A stretch of DNA of 64,000 nt from Lutraria lutraria (GCA_964023205.1 OZ026840.1:34017336-34081335), one strand, 5' to 3'; shown: positions 11,321 through 23,619, counted from the first letter of the stretch. A program made the numbers and translations. The notes: a model not told the origin generated them from the letters alone.

Positions 11321-12580
11321 GCGTATCTTAAAATGTAATGTACATGTATTATAGAAAGAAACACATAGTTCAACTCTTAGTCCGGTGACGAATTTGTCTA
11401 TAAAAATCGTCTTTAATATAAATTTAATAAACATGACTTGTACTTATCACTATCGACTATTGTACAAAATCAAGAATTTATAAACGCATTTTGAAGCGAC
11501 TATGTAACAGTCTGATAAATTCGCACTATAACATATTTCAAGTATTCAATAGGCAGAACATACTGTTGTAAACACTGAATAAACGAATGTTCGCTAATTT
11601 TCCCCTTTTGTTTAGAATCAATGTTTTTCAGCCTTGAATTCCTTTTGAAGACGTTCGAAAGTCAGATAACCTCAACTGAAATCAAATAAAGCATAATGTC
11701 ACCATGTAGGTAGATTGAGCAATCAATGGCAGCCCTTTTTGGGGGGGGGGGGGGGAGTAAAGAGAATGTGGCGGATTATTTCATGAGGGAGGGGGGGGGG
11801 GGGTATATCTGATAGTAATATTTTTGATACCGATAAAACTATTAATAAAAACACAAAATGTGTACAGGTTAGACACCAATAGCCATTTCAACATAGCATA
11901 TATGTACGTATAGTCAACGTGTTTAACATGCAGAAACAACAGATTCCGAATTTTTTTTCTTATACGCTACGCAGCTGTTGCTGGCTTTTATCGTTAAATT
12001 CAAATATTTGACTGGATAATTCTGGGATGGAAATTGGGAAATATATACTTTTCAGTAGGGGATTAGGGCCTACTTTCGGCGTGAATGGAGTTCAATTATT
12101 ACAAAAGACGGGCTCAGCTACTTGTTTACATATTACATTGGTACAGTTAATATCACGTTATTTGCCAATCAATATTATTTTGTATTTAAAAGATTGTTGC
12201 AAAACTTTGAATGATAAACTGAATCAAAGTACTTTGGCTTTTCCTATATAAGTCATTACTTCTGAAAGTACTGACCAAACGTCTTCAGAATTCCCAATAA
12301 AGAATACGCATTTATTGTAATAAACAAGACGTTACTATCATATACTAGTACCTGTTTCGTTAGAAATATTATAGAAATGTTGGAACATCAAAATGAGTGG
12401 TCCATACTTATGTCTAATAGAAACGCGTAATAATTTATATATATAAATATATATAAAACAAGTTTTCCAAAAATCAAATAGTTCTATACCGGTATCTGCA
12501 AACTTCTTGTATTACTAGTATACTGAACAGACAGATACTGACATGGCTAACATGGTGTGTCCTTGTCGAGACATTCTTAC
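11321..12580. other. downstream flank of gene B, no further exon identified
   Basis: It contains two poly-G runs (about 11741-11756 and 11791-11803) and otherwise AT-rich sequence. The last recognised exon of gene B ends with a strong phase-1 donor, so a small terminal exon should lie here or further left. I could not identify it. Confidence 0.4.
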
Positions 12581-12790
12581 CTGTGTAACCGTAGATTTGT
12601 ACCTCACAAAGGTGTAGAATGTCTGTAACAAAGTCCTCAGATTTTATAGATACTTGGAGTATCTGAGCGTATGTTTTCTCGGGCATTTGCACATCTTGTA
12701 CACCTTGGATGACACCAGGTAAGAAAGCCACTTCATACATTGAGTCAATTGTTCGTCCAATTTCTACAACGATGTCGTGAGCCCTGGCCG
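12581..12790 (-). CDS. gene B exon 5: F-type lectin, second half
   Basis: The 210-base exon is phase 1-1. It starts AARAHDIVVEIG and ends with LHLCEVQIYGYTG, matching the 'LCEVEVYG' ending of F-type lectin (F5/8C-like) domains. The acceptor is CATATTTAG and the donor is CAG|GTAAGA. It has the same length as exon 23953-24162 of gene C. Confidence 0.8.
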
Positions 12791-15700
12791 CTAAATATGA
12801 GATCAAAAGTTGTTAAGCTTCAACATAAGAAGTTATTTTCACGTGTTTACATGAATTCAACAATGTTTCGACTAAATGGAATATGGAATGCATATTGGAT
12901 AATTTGGTTGTCGGATATGTAAAATGTTTCCAGGGTACACCTATTGAGCTAAATCAGGGAATTGGTACATCTTGCATCACTTGCATTACACTGACAAACT
13001 TACAAAACACTAAGTAGATTGGGAATGTTTTGTCGACCTTCTAGTCCTGAGGTTTCAAAACCTGCGAACAGATTCCGAGCTCAAATCTCAAGTCAATACT
13101 TTAAGTATATAATGGCTGAAAAGAGAGAGCTAATTAATATCTACATACATATTCATATCAATTATGCTGTCAGACTGTGTCAATATCATTATTGTCTGAC
13201 CGTACCAAATGAAGAAACTTTAAGATATGAGATTGAGCTTTACAAGTTTTACAGTATCGGGACCATGTCATTTATCTTTTGTTTATGAAAATTAAAATGA
13301 CGTTGTTTTAGAGACAGGCATGCTATAACACACTCCATATGTTAAACACGACCGGAAACTATAAAACAACCTGCATATGCTCAGAGAAGAGTATTAAAAC
13401 ATACCATAGTTACTGTCCAATCTATTATACAGTCGTGCATATTCCATGTAACAGAGAACTTCTAAATCAACTCTCCACCATGGATTTGACTCACTGTCAG
13501 TATGAAAACATGATAGTCCAGTGAACGCATTCTGGTCGGTGTCGCCATCTACGCCAAGAGCAGCGGGCTGAACTCTTCCCATGTAGATTGAGGACATTAT
13601 GGCAGGCTTATGAAGGGCAATGTTACTCACAGCTGTGAAATATATATTTTACCGTATAAGTCTATTTCCGATGAGTGTTCTCTGAGGTTTGATTGAAACT
13701 TTATCAGATTTTAGTGTAACAGTAGCTAGTTTCCCAGTGCTTTTGGTGTTGTACCTGGATACCACAATCGCACACAGGCAGACAGTAGGTTCATATTACA
13801 ATGATATAAATCATCCAGATAAAATACCTAGTATACACTCAATAAGTCGACCAATTTCCATCACTTGAACCGCTCATAAACCCAAAGACTCCAAGATGAG
13901 TATTAAGTGTTGAGAAATGGTAATTATTTCTAGAGCGAACACGTTCTGAATGTAATTTGGGGGCTTACGCCTGATTTTTACAATAATGAATTTTCCAGGA
14001 GTTTGTACTCTTACCAGTACTTACTCTGTTCTCCAAAAGTAAATTGCATACTTCTCTTGTGTTTGTTTGTTTATTTCGAGTTTTTCGTCCCTTTTCAACA
14101 GGCGGAGTCAGTTGAGGCGGACAGTCCATCTAACCACCATTCCTGGGAAGAACCAGTACAAGACTCCCATCCTTCGTAAGCAACTGTCTACTTTGTCACA
14201 TAAAGAGACATGGTCGGTACCGCGACCATCTATTAGTGAGAGGTTATAATGTTTTAAGTCACCGAGCTCAACCACTCGACCACGGAAGCTGTTCGCCTAC
14301 TTCTCTACATGGCATTATGTAAACAAAACGAAAACAATGATTCATGTCATATCATAATTGTTGATCAACGTTCTAAATGGTATGATAATCTACTTGTTTA
14401 TTAGTATTATATGAGCGTACATGCCACTAAATGCAATTTCCAACTTGTTCTGAAATTAAAGTCATTCCGGAGAAAAAAAGTTAATTGAATTGTTATGTCA
14501 TAATAATATCACTCCTTTCCCAAGTTTGTCATGAGGTTAAACATATATGTCAGGCTAAGCTCTGTATGAATATGCAAAAAAAAGGAAAATTTCAAATTGC
14601 TTGGATTCTTCCGGTTGGAAATCGCACAGTAGCACTTATATCATATTGGCATTGACGTAAACAACAGACTTCCAAGATACTACCGATGCATTTTGGAATC
14701 GTACTCCATTCACCCGAGTCCTCACATGTGAATGTGTCATCTGGCTGATTTGTAACGAGGCCATCTAAGCATTGAACTCTTTTCACTGCTCCCTTGGAAT
14801 CTGTATTTCCTAATACCACACCATCAATGTGTGTTTTATCCAGTGGTTTACATTCTGCATAAAATATGTATTCTGTTATGTATTTAAGTACCAAACAGTA
14901 CTTTACGTTATACAACATTTAGAATATGAATTCTGTTATGTAGCCTGTAAAATATTTATTTTTGTTATAAGTCATGCAGCGACTTACATGTGTTTTATTT
15001 GCTTTGTTTTCACGTTTTCTGCGCACTTATTTCATTTTTTGACACAATCTTTGGGGCCAAGTACTAATATATTATACATTAATGAGAAAAAAATCTATGT
15101 TCTGAGGCAACTGCCAGAAACAGCAATTGACCATGTATAGTTATTCGAAAAGGCTAGGTATCCAGTCCTGCATAGTACATGCACAAAATTATGTGTATCA
15201 TTACAAAACAATTGGGGAAACGGAGAGAAATATTCTCTAATATAGAAGCCTGTGCTAGCTTGTAGGTTATCGACATGTCTCCCGAGCATGTTTCTCTGCT
15301 GACATAGATATTACGAATGACAAAAACGTGGCTTTTATTGACTGGTAGCCTTTGTTCGGCGGTCATTTTGTTCTAAACAATATATGATTTGTTTTAAAAA
15401 CTGGCCTTTATTCACAGGTTTCTCCTTATTCGAAGGTGGTCTCTTACACAGGTGTGACTATAGACAAACTATGTACAGTCAGTAGGAGGGAATCCTAGGA
15501 TGAAAATATTTAACAATTATCTAACTCACCTTCTATGACACAAGAGCCACTTGCTATATCACACACTTGCCCTTCTATGCAATTACAATTCCCAGACAAC
15601 TTGCAATGAATATATATGAGATATTAACATTACCGTATATGCATACAATTAATTCGAGCTATATATCTTAGCTACTGTAATCTAAAGAAAGGATGATCGA

Positions 15701-16519
15701 AAACTCGACTAGATAATATTTACCAAAATGGACGAATTTGAAACAATTAGGTCATTATGTTGAAGCCGTCGGTTCACAATAATTGCATGAAATGATGCTA
15801 GGCGTTTTCATATGTTTCGCTGTAGAGGGTTTGTATGTAACAAAAGACTTGCTAATAAATATTTTCGAAGAAAATCATTTATTTACAAGTTGAAAGTACA
15901 TTGTATTGCCTTTGATGAATTATTTGAATATGTTATATTCGGTCAATGCAAAAGTGATAATGAAATATTCAAGATGGCAAGGAAGTAAGAATTATAAAGG
16001 GGGTCGCCACTTAAGCAATCGATTATTTTCTTTTTGAAGCAGTGTTACTTTTAATGATATATACATGTATGTACATTTGTTTGATTTATTGACGTCTGCA
16101 ATAACTTGTGTGGAACTTGGTTTCCTGTACAGTTTACCTAATATATAATGTCTGATGAAATTGAAGGAATTTAACTACAGAGGAATATATACCTGCGTAA
16201 CATCCACTGTCTCTATTCTGATTTGTACACATCCTGGATATTCAAAACTGGCAATTTCGCCCGATGTGCTCACATGTAATGAACACGTTCTGAATTTTCG
16301 ATTATATCCAACGACTTTACATGATGGTCTTACAGCACAGTTCTTCACACACTCACGTATTGATATTTTGATAAACTCTCTAAATTTGCTCTCCTTTGGT
16401 GGACAGATTCCGAATTCGTATTTTCCATTCGCATCTTGACTATTTGAAACGCAGCAAATTGCTAATAACAGTAACACACGCACGAATGCAAATCTTTTAA
16501 TGCAGTTTGATTTTCTCAT
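12581..16519 (-). CDS. gene B: secreted PAN / four-Cys / CCP / F-type lectin protein
   Basis: The exons on the minus strand are 16193-16519, 15530-15599, 14684-14854, 13405-13632 and 12581-12790, all bounded by AG and GT. The product order is signal peptide, PAN/apple-like domain, four-cysteine mini-module, one CCP (Sushi) and one F-type lectin domain, about 335 residues so far. F-type lectins bind fucose, and CCP and PAN modules are extracellular binding scaffolds. A soluble recognition protein is therefore likely, with function inferred from domains only. The lectin keeps H-x26-R-x-D of the fucose-binding motif. The final donor (GTAAGA) implies at least one more exon, not found. It is the middle member of a tandem trio with genes A and C. 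Confidence 0.75.
13405..13632 (-). CDS. gene B exon 4: F-type lectin, first half
   Basis: The 228-base exon is phase 1-1. It encodes SNIALHKPAIMSSIY, then VDGD, SCFHTDSESNPWWRVDL and YARLYNRLD. This is the canonical start of F-type lectins. His of SCFH is followed by 26 residues and then R-x-D of NRLD, as in the fucose-binding motif. The acceptor is TTTCACAG and the donor is TATG|GTATGT. Confidence 0.85.
14060..14330 (-). repeat. tRNA-derived SINE
   Basis: On the minus strand it begins with a tRNA-like CCGTGGTCGAGTGGTTGAGC (A-box-like) and ends with TGTTGAAAAGGGACGAAAAA then CTCGAAATAAACAAACAAA. It shares its body with 10560-10690. It sits in the CCP-to-lectin intron region of gene B. Confidence 0.65.
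14684..14854 (-). CDS. gene B exon 3: CCP (Sushi) domain
   Basis: The 171-base exon is phase 1-1. It carries the four CCP cysteines in order (AEC, VQC, FTC, PKC) with the conserved Trp between the third and fourth (GEWSTIPKC). The acceptor is TTTATGCAG and the donor is ATCG|GTAGTA. It is one codon shorter than the gene C counterpart. Confidence 0.8.
15530..15599 (-). CDS. gene B exon 2: four-cysteine mini-module
   Basis: The 70-base exon enters in phase 0 and leaves in phase 1. It encodes LSGNCNCIEGQVC followed by GSC. The acceptor is ATTGCAAG and the donor is GAAG|GTGAGT. It has the same Cys spacing as genes A and C. Confidence 0.65.
16193..16519 (-). CDS. gene B exon 1: signal peptide + PAN/apple-like domain
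   Basis: The ATG at 16519 gives MRKSNCIKRFAFVRVLLLLA, a clear signal peptide. The domain has six cysteines: GIC, REC, KNC, PSC, RTC and a final GC in YPGCVQI. The core CKVVGYNRKFRTCSLH matches gene A almost residue for residue. The donor is CAG|GTATAT, phase 0; length is 109 codons. Confidence 0.78.
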
Positions 16520-16539
16520 GTCACTTTTGTTATTATGTA

Positions 16540-16885
16540 ACTGATGAAATGTTATTAAGTGGCTGATTACTGATGAAATTGAGTAATGTTACAAATGTAT
16601 TACGTTACTGACGAAATGAATGAAATGAAACTAATGAATATTTGTACGTATCTGACGATTCTTTTATGTTACTGATGATTTCTTATTTTGTTACTGAAGA
16701 ATATTTAGTATGTTACTGACGAAATGATATTAACTAACTATGATTTTTATGCTAAGTGCTAATGAAATGTTGTTAAGTTACTGATGAATATATTTACGTA
16801 AATGATGTCTTTTTATGTTACTGATGATATCGTGTATACTACTGATGAAAATTTATTATGTTATTGATGAAATTTTGATATGCTA
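16540..16885. repeat. degenerate TTACTGATGAAAT repeats 5' of gene B
   Basis: About 15 irregularly spaced copies of TTACTGATGA / TTACTGACGA begin about 20 bases upstream of the gene B start codon. They occupy the expected 5' UTR and proximal promoter. Confidence 0.75.
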
Positions 16886-16889
16886 CTGA

Positions 16890-18120
16890 AGGAATTAAAT
16901 CTGAGTAAGATATCTTCAAATGATCGTTTGTTACATCTTTCTTATCCACGATTTAATTTATATGTCCAATATCTCTTGTGGCACAATCAATCGTAATTTC
17001 TAATTTAATCCACAATGGTTATCCTGCGGTTTAGCCCTCAGTACACTCTTCTTATTTTTGGTCTGTACGGACTTTGATAATTTTTTGTACATGTATACGA
17101 CAGCCTTTCAGTATAACTTGTTTATTCACACTTCTTCTGATCTCACCGGTTCCAACTCGACCATGTTTTTGAGCTGTGACGAAATTATTCAGAATAATTT
17201 ATTAAGTCAAATGGGGGGGGATTCGGAACACATCTGACTGAATAATGCTTCTTAATAAGATAAATTTAGCATGCTCAACTACTATTATATCATGTACCCA
17301 GTTGATTTGGTGCATTCTTCCGTCACAGTTCAAAAACATAATCGAGTGGTAAATATGTATTTGTTGCTATCGCGCAATGCATTAATAATTAAGTACTTCT
17401 AACAAAACATCGCATACTATGGATCTTGACGTACTTCACCAATTATAGGATTCTCCCCGAGTTATCCTTAAAATCAAACGTCAGTAAAATACATCACTGT
17501 TTTCATAACCTGATCTAGCTTATAAAATGAGTGACCTTATCATAGTCTCTTAGGGAAAATTACAATTGTAAGTTTCAGCGTTCAGCGAAGTATTACTTCG
17601 AAATTCACTGAGGGAATACTCGAAAATGACATACTAGTTAGCTTTTACTGTTTAAACAATAAATTATGGTAAACAGTTCTTAGCCATAACCATGTTAGAA
17701 TACATATGCTTCCGACCATGTCATTGCAACATTTACTAAGGTTTTTACTGATATTTTGTATTTTGTAGCATTTTAGTTGACCTTTTGACCTACACTAATA
17801 ACTTATTGAAACCGCAACAAATGGAATCACACAGTTGCTTTCAATACGACTTTTTACTGATAAACTATTCATAAACACATTGAATATGGAATATTTTTTT
17901 TCAAGCATTACTAGTTTTATTGTTTAAAAAACTGACCGGAGGCTTATTAGATAGTTTTAACAACAAATAAAACAAACAAATAACTTTTATTGCAAATCGG
18001 CAAACAAATTTGCCTTTGGCAACGAAAAGCATAAACATATATACATAACATGGCACACACAAAAATAAAGTAAAAATTGCTTAAGATACATATGGAGCAA
18101 TATATACATTATTACATTAT
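16890..18120. other. gene-poor stretch, nothing recognised
   Basis: AT-rich sequence 5' of gene B with a short poly-G run at about 17213. I see no exon or recognised repeat. Confidence 0.35.
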
Positions 18121-18123
18121 GTG

Positions 18124-18233
18124 ATAGATATAAGCCGAAAACTGTCCATTATGAAAAATATTGGAGTGTTTGAGGCGCGTAGCGCCGAAGACACTCCAAT
18201 ATTTTACATAATGGGCAGTTTGAGGTTTATATG
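18124..18233. repeat. 110-bp palindrome (hairpin), copy 1
   Basis: Arms such as AAAATATTGGAGTGT and ACACTCCAATATTTT flank a loop region that is itself self-complementary (GGCGC gta GCGCC). The outer arms TATAAGCC..AAACTG and CAGTTTGAGGTTTATA are imperfect. Confidence 0.85.
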
Positions 18234-18832
18234 TAACTTAAATCATTTCGATATGATTACACAATTCATTGACCGTGACAATTTATCATTCTTAAAGGCA
18301 TCCGTCGACTTAATCATTCTAGTTCCCTATGAAAATCAAGTAATTCATATTGATTTTCTTTCCTGTTTTTATTATAATACACTTCACTCATTAAAAGTCA
18401 CGGAAGAAGACTATTGGCTTTAAAAAAGTAGTAGGGATTCATTTTCTTTCATTATTATGACCAGATAAATAGATAAAATAGCGTTTGAATTTAACCGCTT
18501 AAAAGCCATCACGGAAGGTACCTTTAAATCAACTCTTTCAACCACACTGCACGGGTAGCACGAGGAATGTACATGTTATTAAAACCTGCTCGCATCGACT
18601 CAAGCCGTGTCATTCCTATGTATTCGTTTGTTGGGAGGTTTGTAAAACAGCGTGGATTAATGTGGAAGATGTGAACTGGAAAAAAACTGTTTATGTAGGA
18701 TTTCCGTTTTGTTTGATTTAATTTGTTATATTTCAAGGTACGAATTATATTGAAAATGTGTTCATAATGAGTATTATGAAATTTGATCAATTGATTCTTC
18801 ATATATTTTTGTTGTGATAGGAGGAATATAAT

Positions 18833-18905
18833 GCACCCGGTGCGGGGCTTAACCCGCAATCTCCTGCTTGCAAGTCAGAAAGCTCTACCAACTGAGCTTA
18901 TCGGG
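18833..18905 (-). repeat. tRNA-like sequence with TGC anticodon (SINE head or pseudogene), copy 1
   Basis: On the minus strand it has a D-arm GCTCAGTTGGTAGAGC, an anticodon-loop-like ACTTGCAA and a T-arm GCGGGTTAAGCCCCGC. Mismatches in the anticodon and acceptor stems and the altered T-loop argue against a working tRNA. A related copy is at 19085-19168, with a similar flank beyond the 3' end. Confidence 0.6.
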
Positions 18906-19084
18906 TTATTAATATTACAGCCAGTTCATAAGTACAATGTACAGTACTGCTACATTCTTCCTACTGTTTTATTCAAATTAATTTATCAACCAGAGTTTTT
19001 TTACTAACCAAATCTTTGCTTCACCCTAAGTCAAGTATTCCATGGTTGGTCTCACATTCATGTCACCAAGGTAATAGGAAGAGG

Positions 19085-19168
19085 AAATTAATGTACCCGA
19101 TGCGGGGCTCGAATCCGCTTCCTACTTCTTGCAAGTCAGATGCCCTGTAAACTGAGCTAATCGGACAG
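19085..19168 (-). repeat. tRNA-like sequence with TGC anticodon, copy 2
   Basis: It has the same tRNA-like layout as 18833-18905. The T-arm GCGGATTCGAGCCCCGC is better preserved, but the D-arm is damaged (CAGTTTACAGGGC). It is probably a SINE head. Confidence 0.55.
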
Positions 19169-19463
19169 TACTACGAGTACTATGATACAGTACTGTTACA
19201 TTTTCATTAAAATCTTAAAAAAGACCATGAACTTCTATACATATAGTACAAGTCCTTGACAAGACTCGTAAGATATATTTATTTTCATATCATTAAAGCA
19301 TTCGATAATCTTACGCATGCGTCGTTTTTAGTGTCCAAATTTGAGTTGCAGTCCAATATGTCGACTACACTCCAATATTACAAAAAATAACGGACAACTT
19401 TCCATTCAGAGCGATCCATTCGCAAAATTATTGGACAGGGATGACGTCACAGGAATGATTTAA

Positions 19464-19821
19464 GTGATAGATATAAGCCGAAAACTGTCCATTATGTAAA
19501 ATATTGGAGTGTTTGAGGCGCGTAGCGCCGAAGACACTCCAATATTTTACATAATGGGCAGTTTGAGGTTTATATGTAACTTAAATCATTTCGGTAGGAT
19601 TACACAATTCATTGACCATGACAATTTATCATTTTAAAGGCATCCGTCAATACACTTTACTCATTAAAAGTCACTAAAGAAGGCTATTGGCTTTATGATT
19701 CATATTTCTTGCATTATGATGACCAGATAAATAGACAAGATAGCGTGTGAATTTGACTGCTTAAAAGCCGTTACGGCAGTACCTTTAAATCAACTCTTTC
19801 AATCACACTGCACGGGAAGCA
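19464..19821. repeat. tandem unit second copy, cut by assembly gap
   Basis: It repeats 18121 onward and includes the palindrome again at about 19467-19576, with the arm now perfect (ATGTAAAATATTGGAGTGT). It runs into the run of Ns. Confidence 0.8.
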
Positions 19822-20021
19822 NNNNNNNNNNNNNNNNNNNNNNNNNNNNNNNNNNNNNNNNNNNNNNNNNNNNNNNNNNNNNNNNNNNNNNNNNNNNNNN
19901 NNNNNNNNNNNNNNNNNNNNNNNNNNNNNNNNNNNNNNNNNNNNNNNNNNNNNNNNNNNNNNNNNNNNNNNNNNNNNNNNNNNNNNNNNNNNNNNNNNNN
20001 NNNNNNNNNNNNNNNNNNNNN
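19822..20021. other. assembly gap (200 N)
   Basis: A run of exactly 200 N sits at the edge of the tandem unit, so the copy number of that unit is uncertain here. Confidence 1.
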
Positions 20022-22338
20022 CATAATATCTGTTACCATTTCAAATTAGTGTCATTTCATTGCATTTTATGAGAAACAAATGAATCAGACATCAAATGAA
20101 CAAGGAAAGAGTGAAGTTTTCTCTTAAAAAGCAAAAAGTAAATAAAAAATATATAGATAAATTAATCTTTGTTACTTGTACATGTACGTGAGGTATCTTA
20201 AGGACCAGAAATAAGGGAAAGCGTAACCTAGCTATTCTACCATAAGGAACGTCTTGTTTGAAAAAAACAAGACACAACGTATGGCAATAACAGTGTTTGT
20301 CGTTTACCATTGTTATGCTAGCCTTCTTGAAACGAAAGTACAAGGTCAGCAAAATGGTACATCCGGGTATGCATATAACAAATTAGAATCTATCTAACAA
20401 GTCGTACTTATAATTATAGTATTATGTGGTTCTAATGTCGAATGAATGTTTCAAGAAGTAGCATATTTGATAAAGAGATTTCTTACTTTCGGTTTTCATT
20501 AAATTGTTGAACATTGATAGAGAATGCCATCTGATATATTTTCGTCGTAGATCATAATATTTTTTCACATTAACTGTCAAACAAAAGCCCTTATTTTTTT
20601 CGGTGTCCATTTTTGATTGGCTACCTTGGTATAAAAAATTTGTAACGCGGTTCTTCATTGGTTCGAACCCATTTTAGGGATTTATTTCAAGATGTGTCCT
20701 TCCGTGGTAAAGTCAGTCTTCAATTTGAGTTTACATGTGTTTTACTTATTATCTTGAAAATAAAGAAAATTAAAGGACACATCTTCTTGATATTTTAGGT
20801 AAGAATTTTGTACTATTTACTTTATGATTTTAATTATTTTGTGAAAGTAATTTCATTTTGATAAACTTTTGTTTAATATTTCTTGTAATGTTTAACTGTA
20901 GTAAACAGTGTGTTAATGTGAACATGTTAATTAAATGGAAATAGTTTTCATTAAATATTAGCTATGATTCTACATATTTGGTGATTTATTAAATCACATC
21001 TTTTGTCATACTGATTTGTTTTGGCGTTAAGAATTTTTGCGTACTCATTTTTTGTTAATTTTGTTGATTATATATAAGCTATTCAATTTACAGATTTAAA
21101 TGATTAGGACAGAAACAATATTTATATTCCATGAGGTTAAAATTAAAATTTATTTGATATTTGGTAAAACTTATGTTCATCTAGTAATTATTATTATTCA
21201 TTGTATAGTTATCATTCTTATTGAAATTGTAACTATACATTTCTGTTATGCACATAAATTTACAGACTCTTCAATTTGACTTTATATGTGTTTTATTTAT
21301 TATCTTGAAGAAAATTAAAGGACACATCTTCTTGATATTTTAGCTATCCCGGAAAGGCGGTACAAAACATAAAGCACAAAACTAGGTGGAAAAAAACACT
21401 GCACAAAACGTTGTAAAGACAAAGAACACCAGACACAAAACTCATGAACGATAAAAAAACAACACTGCACAAAACTAATATGAATTATATTGTCAGCAGC
21501 AAAAGTATTTTCAGTATTAGCGTCAGCAGCAATATTGGTTCCAATTCTAGCAATTCTGGCAGCAATGATGGACCCGACTACAGCGTCATCTACCAATGGT
21601 ACTTAGAACTATCCATAGTACAGTACTGGTGAGGGTAAATAAAAGAAACTTGTTGTGGTAATGGCCATGCTGTAGTGGTTTGGTTGCAATGCTTGTAGTA
21701 TTATAAATGACGGTATTGTTCAGGGTAGTGCTCGTTCTAATGATGTTTGTAGTGGAACAAACATTGGTGTTGGCAATGGTAATGATGCTGGCGTCGTCGG
21801 TTGAGTGACATTCAGGTGGTGGTAGATATTTAGTAGCACTCTGTCATTCCTTATCAAGTACATTTATACACCTCAACATCAGCATCTTGTCTTATACAAT
21901 ATCCAAACATTCAGTGAACTAAATTCTCTTGAAGAAGAGACAAAATGTGATATGAATCAATAGGAACCAGAGAAAATACGTTCTATACATAGCGTGACGT
22001 CACTACGTTTGTCTACCGTAGTGTACACATTGGAGAAAATATTTATTTTTCAGGTGCTCGGAACATTGTTGTTTACGAGTATGCTGAACGTGAGGGTAAA
22101 AGTAATGACTGCACGAATACATTCCGGGTTTTCATTAGACGTCAAAAGTTGAGAGTCAACATTTAAGGATTCAGTAAAATTTCCTTCAGAACTGATTTTC
22201 TATAGTCGTCATCCTTAATTTACTAATTTTTAGCGTCAAAATTTAAGGGTCAAATGATTATAGTAATTAAATACAAATCGATGCATCGGAGTATCTTATG
22301 GGAACCTAAGTAGACTGGGTCACGTGGTTTAGAACCAC
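20022..22338. other. gene-poor stretch with a pair of direct repeats
   Basis: Two direct repeats of about 90-95 bases, near 20705-20800 and 21258-21345, share TTATTATCTTGAA and GGACACATCTTCTTGATATTTTAG. A related GGACACACTTCTTGAT lies at 45639. No exon was identified, although a terminal exon of gene C may lie in this stretch. Confidence 0.5.
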
Positions 22339-22580
22339 TTTCAGACGTTGACAGAGGTGTACTCGAATGATAATGAACGACAACTCTGAATAGAGATTGT
22401 TTTCAGACGTTGACAGAGGTGTACTCGAATGATAATGAACGACAACTCTGAATAGAGATTGTTTTCAGACGTTGACAGAGGTGTACTCGAATGACTCTGG
22501 ATAGAGATTGTTTTCAGACGTTGACAGAGATGTACTGGAATGATAAGGAACGACAACTCTGGATAGTGACTGTGAGTGAG
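22339..22580. repeat. 62-bp tandem repeat, 4 copies
   Basis: Units begin TCAGACGTTGACAGAGGTGT at 22341, 22403, 22465 and 22514. The third is 13 bases short. It is intergenic, 3' of gene C. Confidence 0.9.
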
Positions 22581-22867
22581 CATGAAGCACAGTTAGTGAT
22601 GAATCAAATGATCTTGACTTCGTAACGTATCTATCCGTCAGTCAGTTAGCCTCAACTGAAATATATAAAAGGAAGTCTAATAATAAAGACAATGAATTAA
22701 GGTTTATAATCGCTAGAGCTTGACACTGTTTTTGTACATTTTTTATGAACACCGGATATACTTCAAAGAAAATGCACCAGATTCTTAATGTAGAAGCCCC
22801 CTAATGGCTACCTCCTTCTGAAGAATATAGTAAAAAGGGGGATATTTGTATAGAAATTCACTACCTA

Positions 22868-22915
22868 ACTCTGGGCTATCAAAGCAGCTTTGGGTTCAAA
22901 CCCCGCTCAGGGTAC
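22868..22915 (+). repeat. tRNA-derived fragment
   Basis: The B-box and T-arm-like TGGGTTCAAACCCCGCTCAGG lie without a complete cloverleaf. It is probably a SINE remnant. Confidence 0.4.
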
Positions 22916-23619
22916 AATTTTCTGTCCTTTTTTTCTTTTATTTTTTTTAAGTTCTTAGACGAAATAACCATTTTAGTACAAACATAACAAAAGTCATTAG
23001 TGACAAAATGCCAATATAGGCCTTTTATATTACAAAAATAGTATAACTCAATTTTCAAAATCTAGACGGTAAACACCTTAAATTTGTTTTCCATGTGATG
23101 GGGCATGTGTATACTATATATAAAAATGAAATTGCCAAATCTGATGGCAAGCCTTAAGTATCTTTCAAACAATATGTATAAGCAATGTCAGTGAAAGCAT
23201 AAAAAGTGCGTTTTCTTTCGGGCTACTGGCTCTAAAAACATCATTGTTTAAAGGGCTGTAACCTTCAATGGGAATATTTCATATTATCATAATTGTCTTC
23301 CGCACCATTTAATACAATTACTTTGTTTCCAGTGTGAACACATTCTAAAAAACATATTTCATATTGCGCATTTTTTCATGTTGTTTTACCAAACATCTCA
23401 AAAACTAAGCTGTAAAAGTCTTTAAAATTTTGCACTTGAATCAGTCTTATAGTGAACATGATAAAATGAAAATACATTTTCTGATACATGTATGTGGTTA
23501 TCACGATGGTACTACCGTAAATCATGTTTACGGGACCAACCATTGCAACTTGAAATCGATGGTATTTTTTTCATTTGGGGGTTAACGTTGTACCAACAAC
23601 CCGGGGAATTTCGCAACTA

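Larger units (their letters stand above)
18121..19463. repeat. 1343-bp tandem unit, first copy, with palindrome and tRNA-like segments
   Basis: The sequence starting GTGATAGATATAAGCCG recurs 1343 bases later (19464). The first copy contains a palindrome of about 110 bases (18124-18233) and two tRNA-like segments. Its 18385-18555 segment is recognisable again at 19655-19821, with an internal deletion in the second copy. An imperfect inverted relative of the palindrome arm lies at about 19345-19410. Confidence 0.8.

Noticed and set aside
18524..18859. A 111-codon minus-strand frame within the 1343-bp unit
   Set aside because: Part of it recurs in the second unit copy, so it is repeat sequence, and its end overlaps a tRNA-like segment.
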